Source: UBA8337 sp963932545
GTDB taxonomy: Bacteria; Pseudomonadota; Alphaproteobacteria; RS24
DNA length: 64,000 nt
Direction: 5' to 3'
Assembly (NCBI GenBank): GCA_963932545.1
Contig: CAWVRH010000008.1
Span: 20,599 to 84,598 of the forward strand
Numbering within the stretch: position 1 is the first letter of the stretch; every line of letters begins with the position of its first letter. This document shows, piece after piece, positions 33,380 through 42,335 of the stretch. A model generated the notes under the pieces. The model did not search any database. It worked only from the letters and a program-made list of their open reading frames with translations, and was not told where the DNA came from. The position numbers were made by a program, and so were the translations under genes.

Positions 33380-34029
33380 TATTTTGCCCCCGTCTTTCGT
33401 CGAGCTTCTTGTTGCTCGCCATTATAGTAAGTCCACAACAGCCGCGCCGCTGCCCCTCGATGGGGTTGCCAACGCACAGCAAAATCTGCCAGCTCTTGCG
33501 CATCGGGTCTGGCATCTAGGCCATATAATATCCGCACACTTTGTTGCAGCGCCAAATCACCGGCCGGAAACATATCGGCACGGCGCAAAGCAAACAGCAA
33601 ATAACATTGCGCCGTCCACGGGCCGATGCCCGTCAGCGCCACCAGCGTATCGTAAACGGTTTGATTATCCGCTTTGCGCAAAGCGGGAAGGTCTAGCCCA
33701 TCGCTGACGATGGCCTCTGCGAGCGCCCGCATATAGCGCTGTTTGGGGCGCGAAATACCACAGCCCCCCAGCGCTTCGTCGCTCAAAGCCAGCAAGTTTT
33801 CAGGTTGCACGTCCCCCATAGCGACATCGAATTTGGCTTGAATAGAAGCCGCCGCCGCCGTGGAGACTTGCTGACTAATTAACAGCCGCGTCAGCCCATG
33901 AAAGCCGTCTGGCGTCTCTCGCATCGGCGGTGTGCCATATTTTTCAAAAGCCATGGCGAGCTGATTGTCTCGCTTGCACAAGTCTATGAGAGCGTCCGTA
34001 ATATGTTTTTTTGTCTTATATATTTGCAT
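33379..34029 (-). CDS. DNA-3-methyladenine glycosylase II family (HhH-GPD)
   Basis: The product has 216 residues from the ATG at 34029 (the start is weakly supported; a TTG two codons earlier is possible). The helix-hairpin-helix is LTGIGPWTAQCYLL (about 131-144) and the catalytic Asp is in FPAGDLALQ (about 158). It removes alkylated bases from DNA. It lacks the AlkA N-terminal domain, like short bacterial and archaeal glycosylases. It is divergent from gluQ and joined to the HNH gene. Confidence 0.88.
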   Translation of the reverse strand: MQIYKTKKHITDALIDLCKRDNQLAMAFEKYGTPPMRETPDGFHGLTRLLISQQVSTAAAASIQAKFDVAMGDVQPENLLALSDEALGGCGISRPKQRYMRALAEAIVSDGLDLPALRKADNQTVYDTLVALTGIGPWTAQCYLLFALRRADMFPAGDLALQQSVRILYGLDARPDAQELADFAVRWQPHRGAAARLLWTYYNGEQQEARRKTGAK

Positions 34030-34051
34030 ATCCAAAGATTATGGAGCATTC

Positions 34052-35050
34052 ATGAAGGCAATGAAAGAGCCGTCTAAATTAACGCCTGGCCTCGCGTCTT
34101 TTCGTACACGCTTCGCCCCGAGCCCCAACGGTTGGCTGCACCTTGGCCACGCTTATTCCGCCATGCTCGGCGCCCAACTGGCGAGCGAGGCTGGCGGCAC
34201 CTTTTTACTGCGCCTAGAAGACATAGATATCGGCCGCGCCCGCCCCCATTTTATCGATGGCATATACCAAGACCTTGAATGGCTTGGGCTGGAGTGGCAA
34301 CCCCCCGTGCTTTTGCAATCGACCCGCTTTGAGGCCTATGAGCAGGCTCTCAAAACCTTGCGCGATATGGATTTGGTTTATCCTTGCTGGGCCACGCGGC
34401 GCGAGATTTTGGACGCTATTCCTGACCCGGCCACATGGCCACGCGATCCCGATGGCGCGCCGCTTTACCCCAGCCTTTACCGCGACCTGCCAGACAGCGA
34501 AAGAAAACGGCGCATGTGGGAAGGCACGAGTTACGCTTGGCGGCTCGACATGAAAAAAGCCATCGCTTGGGTGCAAAAAAACATATCCCAGCCGCTCACC
34601 TATACGGAACACAATCCTATGGAAGGCAGCCCTATGGAAGGCAGTGGCCCCCAAACCATCCTCACCGACCCTGCCGCTTATGGCGATGTGGTGCTGGCCC
34701 GAAAAGATGTGCCGACCTCTTATCATCTCGCCGTGGTGGTCGATGATGCCAGCCAAAACATCACGCAAGTTACGCGCGGGCGCGACCTCACACCAGCCAC
34801 CCATATTCACCGGTTGCTGCAAGCCTTGCTCGGTCTTGCGACCCCTGATTATTTTCATCACGAATTAGTGCGCGACACTCAAGGGCGCAGACTTTCCAAA
34901 ACGGCTGGCGACAATGGCTTTCGCGAGTTGCGCCAACAAGGCATGAGCCCCGAAGCGGTTATCGCCCTGCTGCCGCCACCTCTGGGCGAGGGCGATATTT
35001 TGCCCCCACAAGCCGCAAGCCGCGACGTTTCGCCCATGCCAAAACCATAG
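34052..35050 (+). CDS. gluQ: Glutamyl-Q tRNA(Asp) synthetase
   Basis: The product has 332 residues from the ATG at 34052 (GGAG before it). It resembles the GluRS catalytic core without the anticodon domain: TRFAPSPNGWLHLGHAYSA holds the HIGH-type HLGH, LLRLEDIDIGRARP follows, and the KMSKS-like GRRLSKTAGD lies near 270. GluQ adds glutamate to queuosine at the wobble base of tRNA-Asp. The zinc-binding Cys set of E. coli YadB is not evident. A PMEGS duplication (about residues 189-199) is from a short tandem DNA repeat. Confidence 0.9.
   Translation: MKAMKEPSKLTPGLASFRTRFAPSPNGWLHLGHAYSAMLGAQLASEAGGTFLLRLEDIDIGRARPHFIDGIYQDLEWLGLEWQPPVLLQSTRFEAYEQALKTLRDMDLVYPCWATRREILDAIPDPATWPRDPDGAPLYPSLYRDLPDSERKRRMWEGTSYAWRLDMKKAIAWVQKNISQPLTYTEHNPMEGSPMEGSGPQTILTDPAAYGDVVLARKDVPTSYHLAVVVDDASQNITQVTRGRDLTPATHIHRLLQALLGLATPDYFHHELVRDTQGRRLSKTAGDNGFRELRQQGMSPEAVIALLPPPLGEGDILPPQAASRDVSPMPKP
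34616..34644 (+). repeat. 15-bp tandem duplication inside gluQ
   Basis: CCTATGGAAGGCAG occurs at 34616-34629 and 34631-34644, in the same frame, giving PMEGS twice. The copies differ only in the base after each unit. Confidence 0.85.
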
Positions 35051-35103
35051 AAAAGCCGCGCCCGCTGTCTTGCCTTCGTCTTAAAACCCGATAGTCTGTA
35101 TCC

Positions 35104-36741
35104 ATGATGAGCCCAGAGAAAATCACTTCCCAAGAAACGGACGCCTTATTGGCACGCCTGCCCAAAGCCAATGCGGCGCTGGATGTTTTGCGCGCAGCTT
35201 TGCGTGGGCCCGCCCCTGAGGGCATGAACCAATTCGGCCGCCATGGCCGCGCTTGGACAGCGACCTATCTGGAAACGCTGGCTCAAATGAGCGCCTATGC
35301 CAGCGAAATGCACCAGAGCCAACGCTTGGGCGAGCTGGAAAAAAATCTGACTCTGATTATTTTTGGCGAATACCTCAACCAGTTGGCTGGCGGTCTGCCG
35401 ATGAGCCAAGGCGAGATTGTGCGCCCTGCCGATTTGGGCTTTAGCGATGGCTTGCCCGGTTTTGAAGATGAGGATGTGGCGCACTTGCAGGCCCATGCCA
35501 ACACCGCCCTGCGCCGCGCCAACGTTGCGCAATGGATGCTGGAAACCGCAAACTGCGAAGCCGATGCCGGCCTCGATGAAACCCATACGATGATCCGCAA
35601 TCAATTCCGCCGCTTTGCCGATGAGAAAGTCATCCCCCACGCGCATGGCTGGCATTTGCGGGACGAACTTATTCCGCTGCCCCTTATCAAAGAACTTGGC
35701 GACTTAGGTGTCTTTGGCCTGACTGTGCCCGAGGAATTTGGCGGCATGGGATTAGGCAAACAAGCCATGTGTGTGGTGTCGGAAGAATTATCGCGCGGCT
35801 ATATTGGCGTCGGATCCTTGGGCACGCGCACGGATATTGCGGCCGAATTGATTTTGCAAAATGGCACGCAAGCGCAAAAACAAAACTATCTGCCCCGCAT
35901 CGCCAATGGCTCGATGTTGCCAACGGCCGTATTTACCGAACCCAATACAGGCTCCGATTTGGCCAGTCTTTCGACCCGCGCCAAAAAGACCGAGACAGGC
36001 TATGAGATTGTTGGGGCCAAAACATGGATTACCCACGGCGCGCGCGCCGATGTGATGACACTCTTGGTGCGCAGCGAAGCCGATGTGAAAGGCCATAGAG
36101 GCTTATCCATGTTTTTGGCGGAAAAACCGCGCGGCGATGAGAAAACTCCGTTTCCAGCCGAAGGCATGCAAGGCGGCGAGATTGAAGTGCTGGGGTATCG
36201 CGGCATGAAAGAATATGACATCGCCTTTGATGGCTTTGCCGTCCCGGAAGATGCGGTTCTGGGTGGCGAGACGGGCAAGGGTTTTAAGCAACTGATGGCA
36301 ACTTTTGAGAGCGCGCGCATTCAAACGGCCGCGCGCGCCATTGGGGTCGCGCAAAGTGCGTTAGAGCTGGCCTTTACTTATGCGACCGAGCGGACTCAAT
36401 TCGGCAAGCCGATTTATCAGTTCGAACGTGTGTCAGGAAAATTAGTCATGATGGCCGCTGAAATATTGGCGGCGCGCCAACTCACTTATTACGCGGCACG
36501 CAAAAAAGACCAAGGCGAGCGTTGCGACCTAGAAGCGGGCATGGCCAAATTGCTGGCAGCACGTGTGGCATGGGCCGGTGCCGACAATGGTTTGCAAATT
36601 CATGGCGGCAATGGGTTCGCGCTCGAATATCCCATCAGTCGGGTGTTATGCGATGCGCGAATTTTAAACATTTTCGAAGGCGCAGCTGAAATTCAAGCCG
36701 ATATCATCGCCCGTCGCCTCGAAGAAACCGGCACAGCTTAA
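35104..36741 (+). CDS. mcd: (2S)-methylsuccinyl-CoA dehydrogenase
   Basis: The product has 545 residues, longer than standard acyl-CoA dehydrogenases because of an N-terminal domain of about 150 residues. GEYLNQLAGGLPMSQGEIV (about 82-100), AHGWHLRDELIPLP and FGGMGLGKQAMCVVSEELSR closely match the Rhodobacter enzyme as I recall it. The C-terminal HGGNGFALEYPISRVLCDA is also typical. It oxidises methylsuccinyl-CoA to mesaconyl-CoA in the ethylmalonyl-CoA pathway, with electrons going to ETF (genes at 37667). A HIG1-type gene and a B12 adenosyltransferase follow. Confidence 0.9.
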   Translation: MMSPEKITSQETDALLARLPKANAALDVLRAALRGPAPEGMNQFGRHGRAWTATYLETLAQMSAYASEMHQSQRLGELEKNLTLIIFGEYLNQLAGGLPMSQGEIVRPADLGFSDGLPGFEDEDVAHLQAHANTALRRANVAQWMLETANCEADAGLDETHTMIRNQFRRFADEKVIPHAHGWHLRDELIPLPLIKELGDLGVFGLTVPEEFGGMGLGKQAMCVVSEELSRGYIGVGSLGTRTDIAAELILQNGTQAQKQNYLPRIANGSMLPTAVFTEPNTGSDLASLSTRAKKTETGYEIVGAKTWITHGARADVMTLLVRSEADVKGHRGLSMFLAEKPRGDEKTPFPAEGMQGGEIEVLGYRGMKEYDIAFDGFAVPEDAVLGGETGKGFKQLMATFESARIQTAARAIGVAQSALELAFTYATERTQFGKPIYQFERVSGKLVMMAAEILAARQLTYYAARKKDQGERCDLEAGMAKLLAARVAWAGADNGLQIHGGNGFALEYPISRVLCDARILNIFEGAAEIQADIIARRLEETGTA

Positions 36742-36755
36742 ACGGGAAAACCAGT

Positions 36756-36944
36756 ATGGATATTTTTAACCTTATTATTCCCATCGGCTTAGGAGCGGTC
36801 ACGCTCGTGCTTTTGGCAGGCCTTGTGAATATGCTTCGTAATGGCTCGACGTCGACCTCGCAAAAACTTATGCGCTGGCGTGTTGGGCTACAATTTGGCA
36901 CTATTGTTTTGGTTATGCTGGGGGTCTATCTCTCCGGCAATTAA
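36756..36944 (+). CDS. HIG1-domain small membrane protein
   Basis: The product has 62 residues with two transmembrane helices (about 5-26 and 45-60) joined by a basic loop QKLMRWRVGLQFG, the HIG1/twin-transmembrane pattern. Eukaryotic HIG1 proteins associate with cytochrome oxidase; bacterial ones are common in alphaproteobacteria next to B12 adenosyltransferase. It lies 14 bp after mcd and 23 bp before the adenosyltransferase gene. Confidence 0.85.
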   Translation: MDIFNLIIPIGLGAVTLVLLAGLVNMLRNGSTSTSQKLMRWRVGLQFGTIVLVMLGVYLSGN

Positions 36945-36967
36945 GCTCAAAGGATGGCGTTTTTACG

Positions 36968-37534
36968 ATGGTCAAACTGAATAAAATTTATACCCGCGCG
37001 GGCGACGACGGCTCGACCCAATTGGCCGACGGCTCTCGCCGCGCCAAACACGACCAGCGCATTGCGGTCTATGGCGCGGTCGATGAAGCCAATGCAGCTC
37101 TGGGAATCGCGCGGCTTTATACCCACGGTCAACCCGAGTTAGATGGCGTGCTGGAACGGCTACAAAATGACTTCTTTGACCTTGGCGCAGATTTAGCCAC
37201 GCCAGAGACCGATGCCTTTGAGGCCTTGCGGATAACGCCAGCCCAAGTCAAACGCCTCGAAGACGAGATAGACACGATGAACGAGCCGATAGCCCCGCTC
37301 GATAGTTTTGTGTTACCCGGCGGCGAGCCCGCGGCGGCGCATTTGCATTTAGCGCGCACGATTATCCGCAATGCCGAGCGCCTGTTAAGCGCGGCCAGCG
37401 AAGGCGGCGATGTATTTTCAGATACGGCGCGTCAATATATCAACCGCGCTTCCGACCTGTTGTTTGTGGCAGCCCGCGCCGCCAATGCAAATGGGCAAAA
37501 AGACGTGCTTTGGGTGCCCGGCGCCAACCGATAA
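36968..37534 (+). CDS. PduO-type ATP:cob(I)alamin adenosyltransferase
   Basis: The product has 188 residues. The N-terminal ATP-binding motif is YTRAGDDGSTQLADGSR (about 8-24), then HDQRIAVYGAVDEANAALG, and the C-terminal RQYINRASDLLFVAAR. It makes coenzyme B12 (adenosylcobalamin) from cob(I)alamin and ATP. Coenzyme B12 is needed by ethylmalonyl-CoA and methylmalonyl-CoA mutases, which fits with mcd just upstream. It also fits with cobS/cobT elsewhere in the window. Confidence 0.93.
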   Translation: MVKLNKIYTRAGDDGSTQLADGSRRAKHDQRIAVYGAVDEANAALGIARLYTHGQPELDGVLERLQNDFFDLGADLATPETDAFEALRITPAQVKRLEDEIDTMNEPIAPLDSFVLPGGEPAAAHLHLARTIIRNAERLLSAASEGGDVFSDTARQYINRASDLLFVAARAANANGQKDVLWVPGANR

Positions 37535-37589
37535 ATCGGCCATGTTAACCGCCCTTTTGGGGTCGTTTTGACGCAGGCCCCTTAAGGCT

Positions 37590-37648
37590 GGTCAATTGAC
37601 TTATTTGACCTAATTCACTAAGAGTCGCGGTTCAGAGCGCATATGCGC
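37590..37648. promoter_or_regulatory. Palindromes in the etfBA leader region
   Basis: GTCAATTGAC (37591-37600) is a perfect palindrome, overlapped by a GGTCAA-N9-TTGACC inverted repeat (37590-37610). A second perfect palindrome, GCGCATATGCGC, is at 37637-37648, 18 bp before the etfB start. They may be operator sites. A -35-like TTGACT lies inside the first, but no convincing -10 is seen. Confidence 0.4.
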
Positions 37649-37666
37649 AAACATTTTGGAGATTGA

Positions 37667-38419
37667 ATGATGAAAATCCTTGTCCCCGTCAAACGCGTGG
37701 TGGACTACAACGTCAAAATTCGGGTAAAACCGGATCAGTCGGGCGTTGATCTAGCCAATGTAAAAATGTCGATGAACCCGTTCTGCGAGATCGCCATCGA
37801 AGAAGCCGTCCGCATGCAAGAAGCAGGCACGGCAACTGAGATTGTTGTGGTTTCCATCGGACCGGCACAGACCCAAGAAACCATCCGTACAGCGCTCGCT
37901 ATGGGCGCCGATCGCGGCATTTTGGTGAAAACCGAAGATGACATGGAACCTCTGGGCATTGCCAAAGTGTTGAAAGCGGTTGTTGAAGAAGAAAAGCCAG
38001 ACATGGTTATTCTCGGCAAACAAGCGATTGATGGCGATAACAATCAGACGGGCCAAATGCTCGCTGCTTTGTTGGGCTGGAGCCAGGGCACATTCGCTTC
38101 TGAGCTGGGCATCGATGGCGACAAGTTGAACATCACCCGCGAGATTGATGGTGGCCTACAAAGTCTCAAAATCAGTCTGCCAGCGATTGTGACGACAGAC
38201 TTGCGGCTCAACGAGCCACGTTATGCTTCTTTGCCGAACATTATGAAGGCGAAGAAAAAAACGATCGATGAAAAAGACTTGGCAGACTATGGCGTTGACG
38301 CCGCGCCACGTTTGGAAATCGTGAAAGTAACCGAGCCCGCAGAACGCGAAGCTGGGGTTAAAGTAGAAACGGTCGCCGAGTTGGTCGACAAATTGAAAAA
38401 CGAAGCAGGAGTCTTGTAA
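37667..38419 (+). CDS. etfB: Electron transfer flavoprotein beta subunit
   Basis: The product has 250 residues (ATG at 37667 or 37670; GGAG lies 5 or 8 nt before). It opens MKILVPVKRVVDYNVKIRV and carries AMGADRGILV and the conserved loop DNNQTGQMLAALLGW (about 125), which holds AMP. With EtfA it carries electrons from acyl-CoA dehydrogenases to ETF-quinone oxidoreductase. Its stop overlaps the etfA start by one base (TAATG). Confidence 0.96.
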   Translation: MMKILVPVKRVVDYNVKIRVKPDQSGVDLANVKMSMNPFCEIAIEEAVRMQEAGTATEIVVVSIGPAQTQETIRTALAMGADRGILVKTEDDMEPLGIAKVLKAVVEEEKPDMVILGKQAIDGDNNQTGQMLAALLGWSQGTFASELGIDGDKLNITREIDGGLQSLKISLPAIVTTDLRLNEPRYASLPNIMKAKKKTIDEKDLADYGVDAAPRLEIVKVTEPAEREAGVKVETVAELVDKLKNEAGVL

Positions 38420-39360
38420 TGAATACGCTGCTAATTGCTGAACACAATAATGAAAATCTTGCCGATGCGACCGTTAAGTCGGTCACCGCGGCCGCTCAAA
38501 TGGGCGGCGACTTGCATGTTCTCGTAGCTGGTAACGGTTGCGCGAGCGTCGCCGATCAGGCTGCCAAGCTGGAAGGCGTCGCCAAAGTGCTTTTGGCCGA
38601 CGACGCCCAGTATGACAAGCAACTGGCCGAACCTATGGGGGCTCTGGTTGTTGGCATCGCTGCGGATTACGCAACGATTGCAACGCCTGCCTCGACCAAT
38701 GGTAAAAACTTCATGCCGCGCATTGCAGCCCTGCTCGATTGCAGCCAAGTGTCCGACATCACAGCCGTGATGGATACCTCGACATTTGAGCGCCCAATTT
38801 ACGCGGGCAACGCCATTCAAACGGTAAAAGTAAACGAAGGCAAAAAAGCCATCACCATCCGCTCCACCGCATTCGCCGCCGCCGCCGATACCGGTAGTGC
38901 CAGCGTAGAAGCGGTAAGTGCGGCAGACAATCCAGGTCTTTCCGAGTTCATCTCGGAAGAGCTGACCAAGTCTGACCGTCCTGAGCTGACCTCGGCCAAG
39001 ATTGTGGTTTCCGGGGGTCGTGGCATGCAGTCTGGCGACAATTTCCCAATGTTGGAAAAAGTAGCTGACCAATTGGGTGCCGCTATGGGTGCCTCGCGCG
39101 CAGCCGTAGATGCGGGCTTTGTGCCGAATGATTACCAAGTGGGCCAAACCGGTAAAGTGGTTGCCCCTGACCTCTATATTGCGGTCGGTATCTCGGGTGC
39201 CATTCAGCATTTGGCAGGTATGAAGGATTCGAAAGTCATTGTTGCCATCAACAAAGACGAAGAAGCCCCGATTTTCCAAGTCGCTGATTATGGTCTGGTA
39301 GCTGATTTGTTTACCGCCGTACCTGAACTCGAAGAAGAATTGGGCAAAGCTGGTTTTTAA
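38419..39360 (+). CDS. etfA: Electron transfer flavoprotein alpha subunit
   Basis: The product has 313 residues. The FAD-binding C-terminal domain includes VSGGRGMQSGDNFPMLEKVA (about 200-218), GASRAAVDAGFVPNDYQVGQTG and YIAVGISGAIQHLAGM, all ETF-alpha signatures. It binds the FAD of the heterodimer. The partners in this window are mcd and the acyl-CoA dehydrogenase at 11373. A 3-hydroxyacyl-CoA dehydrogenase gene follows 26 bp later. Confidence 0.96.
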   Translation: MNTLLIAEHNNENLADATVKSVTAAAQMGGDLHVLVAGNGCASVADQAAKLEGVAKVLLADDAQYDKQLAEPMGALVVGIAADYATIATPASTNGKNFMPRIAALLDCSQVSDITAVMDTSTFERPIYAGNAIQTVKVNEGKKAITIRSTAFAAAADTGSASVEAVSAADNPGLSEFISEELTKSDRPELTSAKIVVSGGRGMQSGDNFPMLEKVADQLGAAMGASRAAVDAGFVPNDYQVGQTGKVVAPDLYIAVGISGAIQHLAGMKDSKVIVAINKDEEAPIFQVADYGLVADLFTAVPELEEELGKAGF

Positions 39361-39386
39361 TCGGCTTTCGCCCCGAAAGAGGACAT

Positions 39387-40265
39387 ATGTCTGACGCAAA
39401 AACCGTTGGCATCATTGGAGCCGGACAAATGGGATGTGGCATTGCTCATGTCTTTGCCTTGTCCGGCTTCCGTGTCCTTCTCAATGATATTTCCCAAGAC
39501 CGAATTGAAGCCGGTATTGCCACGATTACCGGCAATATGGCGCGCCAAATCGCTTCCGGAAAATTAGCCGAAGCCGATAGTGAAGCCGCCCTAGCGCGCA
39601 TTCACCCAGCGACCAGTTTGGGCGCTATGGCCGAGGTTGATTTGGCCATTGAAGCGGCCAGCGAAAACGAAGCCATTAAAATTGAAATTTTACGCGAAGT
39701 CAGCTCGGTGCTAGCCCCCGATGCGATTATCGCTTCCAACACATCGTCCATCTCCATCACCCGCTTAGCGGCCGCTACCGATCGCCCCGAGCAATTCATT
39801 GGCATGCATTTCATGAACCCAGTGCCGGTGATGAAATTGGTCGAAATCATTCGCGGCATTGCCACCTCGCAAGAGACCTTTGAAGTCACCAAAGCGATTG
39901 TCGAAACCCTCGGCAAAACCGCCTGCGTGGCCGAAGATTTTCCAGCCTTCATCGTCAATCGCATTCTTTTGCCGATGATCAATGAAGCCGCTTTCACGCT
40001 TTACGAAGGTGTGGGCAATATCGATAGCATTGATAAAGCCATGCGGCTGGGTGCCAATCATCGTATGGGGCCATTCGAGCTTGCCGATTTCATTGGCCTC
40101 GATACTTGCCTCAGCATTATGCAAGTGCTGCACGACGGACTGGGCGACAGCAAATATCGCCCGTGCCCCTTGCTGATTAAATATGTCGAAGCGGGCTGGC
40201 TGGGTCGCAAGAGCGGCAAAGGCTTTTACGACTACAGCGGCGACGCCCCCGTACCTACTCGCTAA
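39387..40265 (+). CDS. 3-hydroxybutyryl-CoA dehydrogenase
   Basis: The product has 292 residues. The NAD-binding motif is GAGQMGCGIAHVFALSG (about 11-27). NTSSISITRLA and FMNPVPVMKLVEIIRG hold the catalytic Ser/His region, and AFIVNRILLPMINEA and GRKSGKGFYDY are the C-terminal family motifs. It interconverts 3-hydroxybutyryl-CoA and acetoacetyl-CoA. In such operons it follows etfBA and can serve fatty-acid or polyhydroxybutyrate metabolism or the ethylmalonyl-CoA pathway. Confidence 0.93.
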   Translation: MSDAKTVGIIGAGQMGCGIAHVFALSGFRVLLNDISQDRIEAGIATITGNMARQIASGKLAEADSEAALARIHPATSLGAMAEVDLAIEAASENEAIKIEILREVSSVLAPDAIIASNTSSISITRLAAATDRPEQFIGMHFMNPVPVMKLVEIIRGIATSQETFEVTKAIVETLGKTACVAEDFPAFIVNRILLPMINEAAFTLYEGVGNIDSIDKAMRLGANHRMGPFELADFIGLDTCLSIMQVLHDGLGDSKYRPCPLLIKYVEAGWLGRKSGKGFYDYSGDAPVPTR

Positions 40266-40279
40266 TCCGACTGGGCTCG

Positions 40280-40906
40280 CTAATCCGCCAAATAAACATC
40301 CAGCAAAGCATGCACAGGCGCGCTATCCCAATCCGCTTCTCCGGCCAATCGGCCTATCTCTAAACCTTCCGGCGACACCAAGAGAGTTGTCGGCAGACCG
40401 ATGAGTTTGGCGACACGCGCCGATTTATAACTCGGGTCATAGGCGCGGGTTAATTTCGAAATGCCTAACTCATTGAGAAAAGCTTCTGGCTTTTTCGCGC
40501 CGCCACGATCGACGGAGAGCGCGATGACACGGACGTTTTTATCGCCATAGCGTTTGGCCAGCGTATCCAATTGGGGCATTTCTTTGCGGCAGGGCGCGCA
40601 CCATGTCGCCCAGAAATTAACCACCAATAGCTCGCCCTTAAACTTGTCCAAAGACAGCGGAGCTTTATCCGCCGTTTGCAGCACTAGGCTGGGCAAAACC
40701 TTGGGGCTTGGGTGGGTGACGAAATTTTTGAGGCTTTGGCCTGTCTCGGCACTCGGCGCTTCGGCGGTTTTTTCACTCTCCACCTTGCTTTCCCTGCCCT
40801 CCTTCTTGTATAGGGTTTGAACGCCTGCAAAGGCAAAAACACCCAAGACAATCAGGGTCGCAAAACGGCTCTTACGAGAGCGGACAAATCGGCTAAGTTG
40901 TGACAA
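40280..40906 (-). CDS. TlpA-like thiol-disulfide reductase, membrane-anchored
   Basis: The product has 208 residues. One N-terminal transmembrane helix (about 13-30) anchors a periplasmic thioredoxin domain with the active site WATWCAPCRKEMP (about 110-122). The stretch at about 35-75 is a low-complexity linker. Such proteins maintain thiols in the periplasm, for example for cytochrome c maturation. It is divergent from argH. The partner is unknown. Confidence 0.9.
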   Translation of the reverse strand: MSQLSRFVRSRKSRFATLIVLGVFAFAGVQTLYKKEGRESKVESEKTAEAPSAETGQSLKNFVTHPSPKVLPSLVLQTADKAPLSLDKFKGELLVVNFWATWCAPCRKEMPQLDTLAKRYGDKNVRVIALSVDRGGAKKPEAFLNELGISKLTRAYDPSYKSARVAKLIGLPTTLLVSPEGLEIGRLAGEADWDSAPVHALLDVYLAD

Positions 40907-40937
40907 GATACAAGCCTCCTAAAAGGGGAAGAGAACA

Positions 40938-42335
40938 ATGAGCAATCGCATGTGGGGCGGCCGGTTTGGTAGCGGCCCCGACGACATAATGGAAGAGATA
41001 AACGCATCCATCGGATTTGACCAGCGTCTGTTTGCGCAAGACATCCGCGGATCCTTGGCGCACGCCGAAATGCTAGTCGCCCAAGGCATTATTTCTGCCG
41101 AAGACGGCGCCTCGATAAGCCAAGGCCTGACCCAGATACTAGCCGAGATTACCGCTGGCGAGTTTACTTTTTCGCGCGCGCTCGAAGACATTCACATGAA
41201 TATTGAAGCGCGCCTCGCCGAGCTCATAGGCCCAACCGCTGGGCGCTTGCACACCGCGCGCTCGCGCAACGACCAAGTAGCAACGGACTTCCGGCTTTAT
41301 GTGCGCGATACGCTCGACCATTTAGCCGCGCAAATCAGTACGCTGATGGGCGTTTTGGTAAACAAAGCCGAGACCCATGCCGATACGATTATGCCTGGCT
41401 TCACGCATTTGCAGCCCGCTCAACCGGTAAGCTTTGGCCACCATATGTTGGCCTATGTCGAAATGCTATCGCGCGACCATGGCCGCCTGATGGATGCCCG
41501 CAAGCGGATGAACGAAAGTCCCCTAGGCGCCGCCGCTTTGGCTGGCACGGGCTTTGATATCGACCGCCATGCGACAGCCAAAGCTTTGGGCTTTGATGCC
41601 CCCACAGGCAATAGTATGGACAGTGTTTCGGCGCGTGATTTCGCGTTGGAAGCTCTCTCGGCGGCGGCGATTTGCGCCACGCATCTATCGCGCTTGGCCG
41701 AAGAGATTGTGGTTTATGCGACGCCGAACTTTGGCTTTTTCACCCTGCCGGACGCGTTTTCGACGGGCTCTTCTATCATGCCGCAAAAACGCAACCCCGA
41801 TGCCGCTGAATTGATACGGGCCAAATCGGGCCGCATCATTGGCGCGCTAACGGGTCTGTTTATCGTCATGAAAGGTCTGCCGCTGGCTTACTCGAAAGAC
41901 ATGCAAGAAGACAAAGAGGGCGTGTTCAATGCGCTCGACAGTCTCTCGCTTTGTTTGGCCGCTATGGCGGGCATGATGGACACATTGGGCGTAGACGGGA
42001 CGGCCATGCACAAAGCCGCCGGCAATGGATATTCGACGGCCACAGATTTAGCCGATTGGCTGGTGCGCGAGGCGGGCTTGCCGTTTCGCGATGCCCACCA
42101 TGCCACGGGCGCTTTGGTGGCACTGGCCGAAGACAAATCCTGCTTGTTGGATGAGCTGAGCCTCGACGATATGCAAAGCGTCAATGCCAGCATCACGCAA
42201 GGTATTTTCGATGTATTGAGCGTAGAGAACTCGGTGAAAAGCCGCACCAGCTATGGCGGCACGGCGCCCGATAATGTGCGCGCCATGGTAGCGAAATGGC
42301 AGGATTGGTTAACAGAAAATGAGGCGGCGCAGTGA
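40938..42335 (+). CDS. argH: Argininosuccinate lyase
   Basis: The product has 465 residues. It opens MSNRMWGGRFGSGPDDIM and has the family signature GSSIMPQKRNPDAAEL (about 276-291), with HTARSRNDQVATD (about 97-109) for the substrate site. It splits argininosuccinate into arginine and fumarate. The lipoprotein gene lptM overlaps its stop by 4 bp, followed directly by lysA, a common alphaproteobacterial order. Confidence 0.97.
   Translation: MSNRMWGGRFGSGPDDIMEEINASIGFDQRLFAQDIRGSLAHAEMLVAQGIISAEDGASISQGLTQILAEITAGEFTFSRALEDIHMNIEARLAELIGPTAGRLHTARSRNDQVATDFRLYVRDTLDHLAAQISTLMGVLVNKAETHADTIMPGFTHLQPAQPVSFGHHMLAYVEMLSRDHGRLMDARKRMNESPLGAAALAGTGFDIDRHATAKALGFDAPTGNSMDSVSARDFALEALSAAAICATHLSRLAEEIVVYATPNFGFFTLPDAFSTGSSIMPQKRNPDAAELIRAKSGRIIGALTGLFIVMKGLPLAYSKDMQEDKEGVFNALDSLSLCLAAMAGMMDTLGVDGTAMHKAAGNGYSTATDLADWLVREAGLPFRDAHHATGALVALAEDKSCLLDELSLDDMQSVNASITQGIFDVLSVENSVKSRTSYGGTAPDNVRAMVAKWQDWLTENEAAQ

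Noticed and set aside
32777..34029. HNH nuclease plus DNA glycosylase considered as a defence module
   Set aside because: Both are common housekeeping-type genes in alphaproteobacteria; there is no helicase, restriction or toxin partner, and base composition matches its neighbours.
38431..39399. Long open frame on the minus strand across etfA
   Set aside because: It lies opposite a clear etfA gene, has an improbable His/Gly/Arg-rich composition and no domain. It is a shadow of the codon use of etfA.
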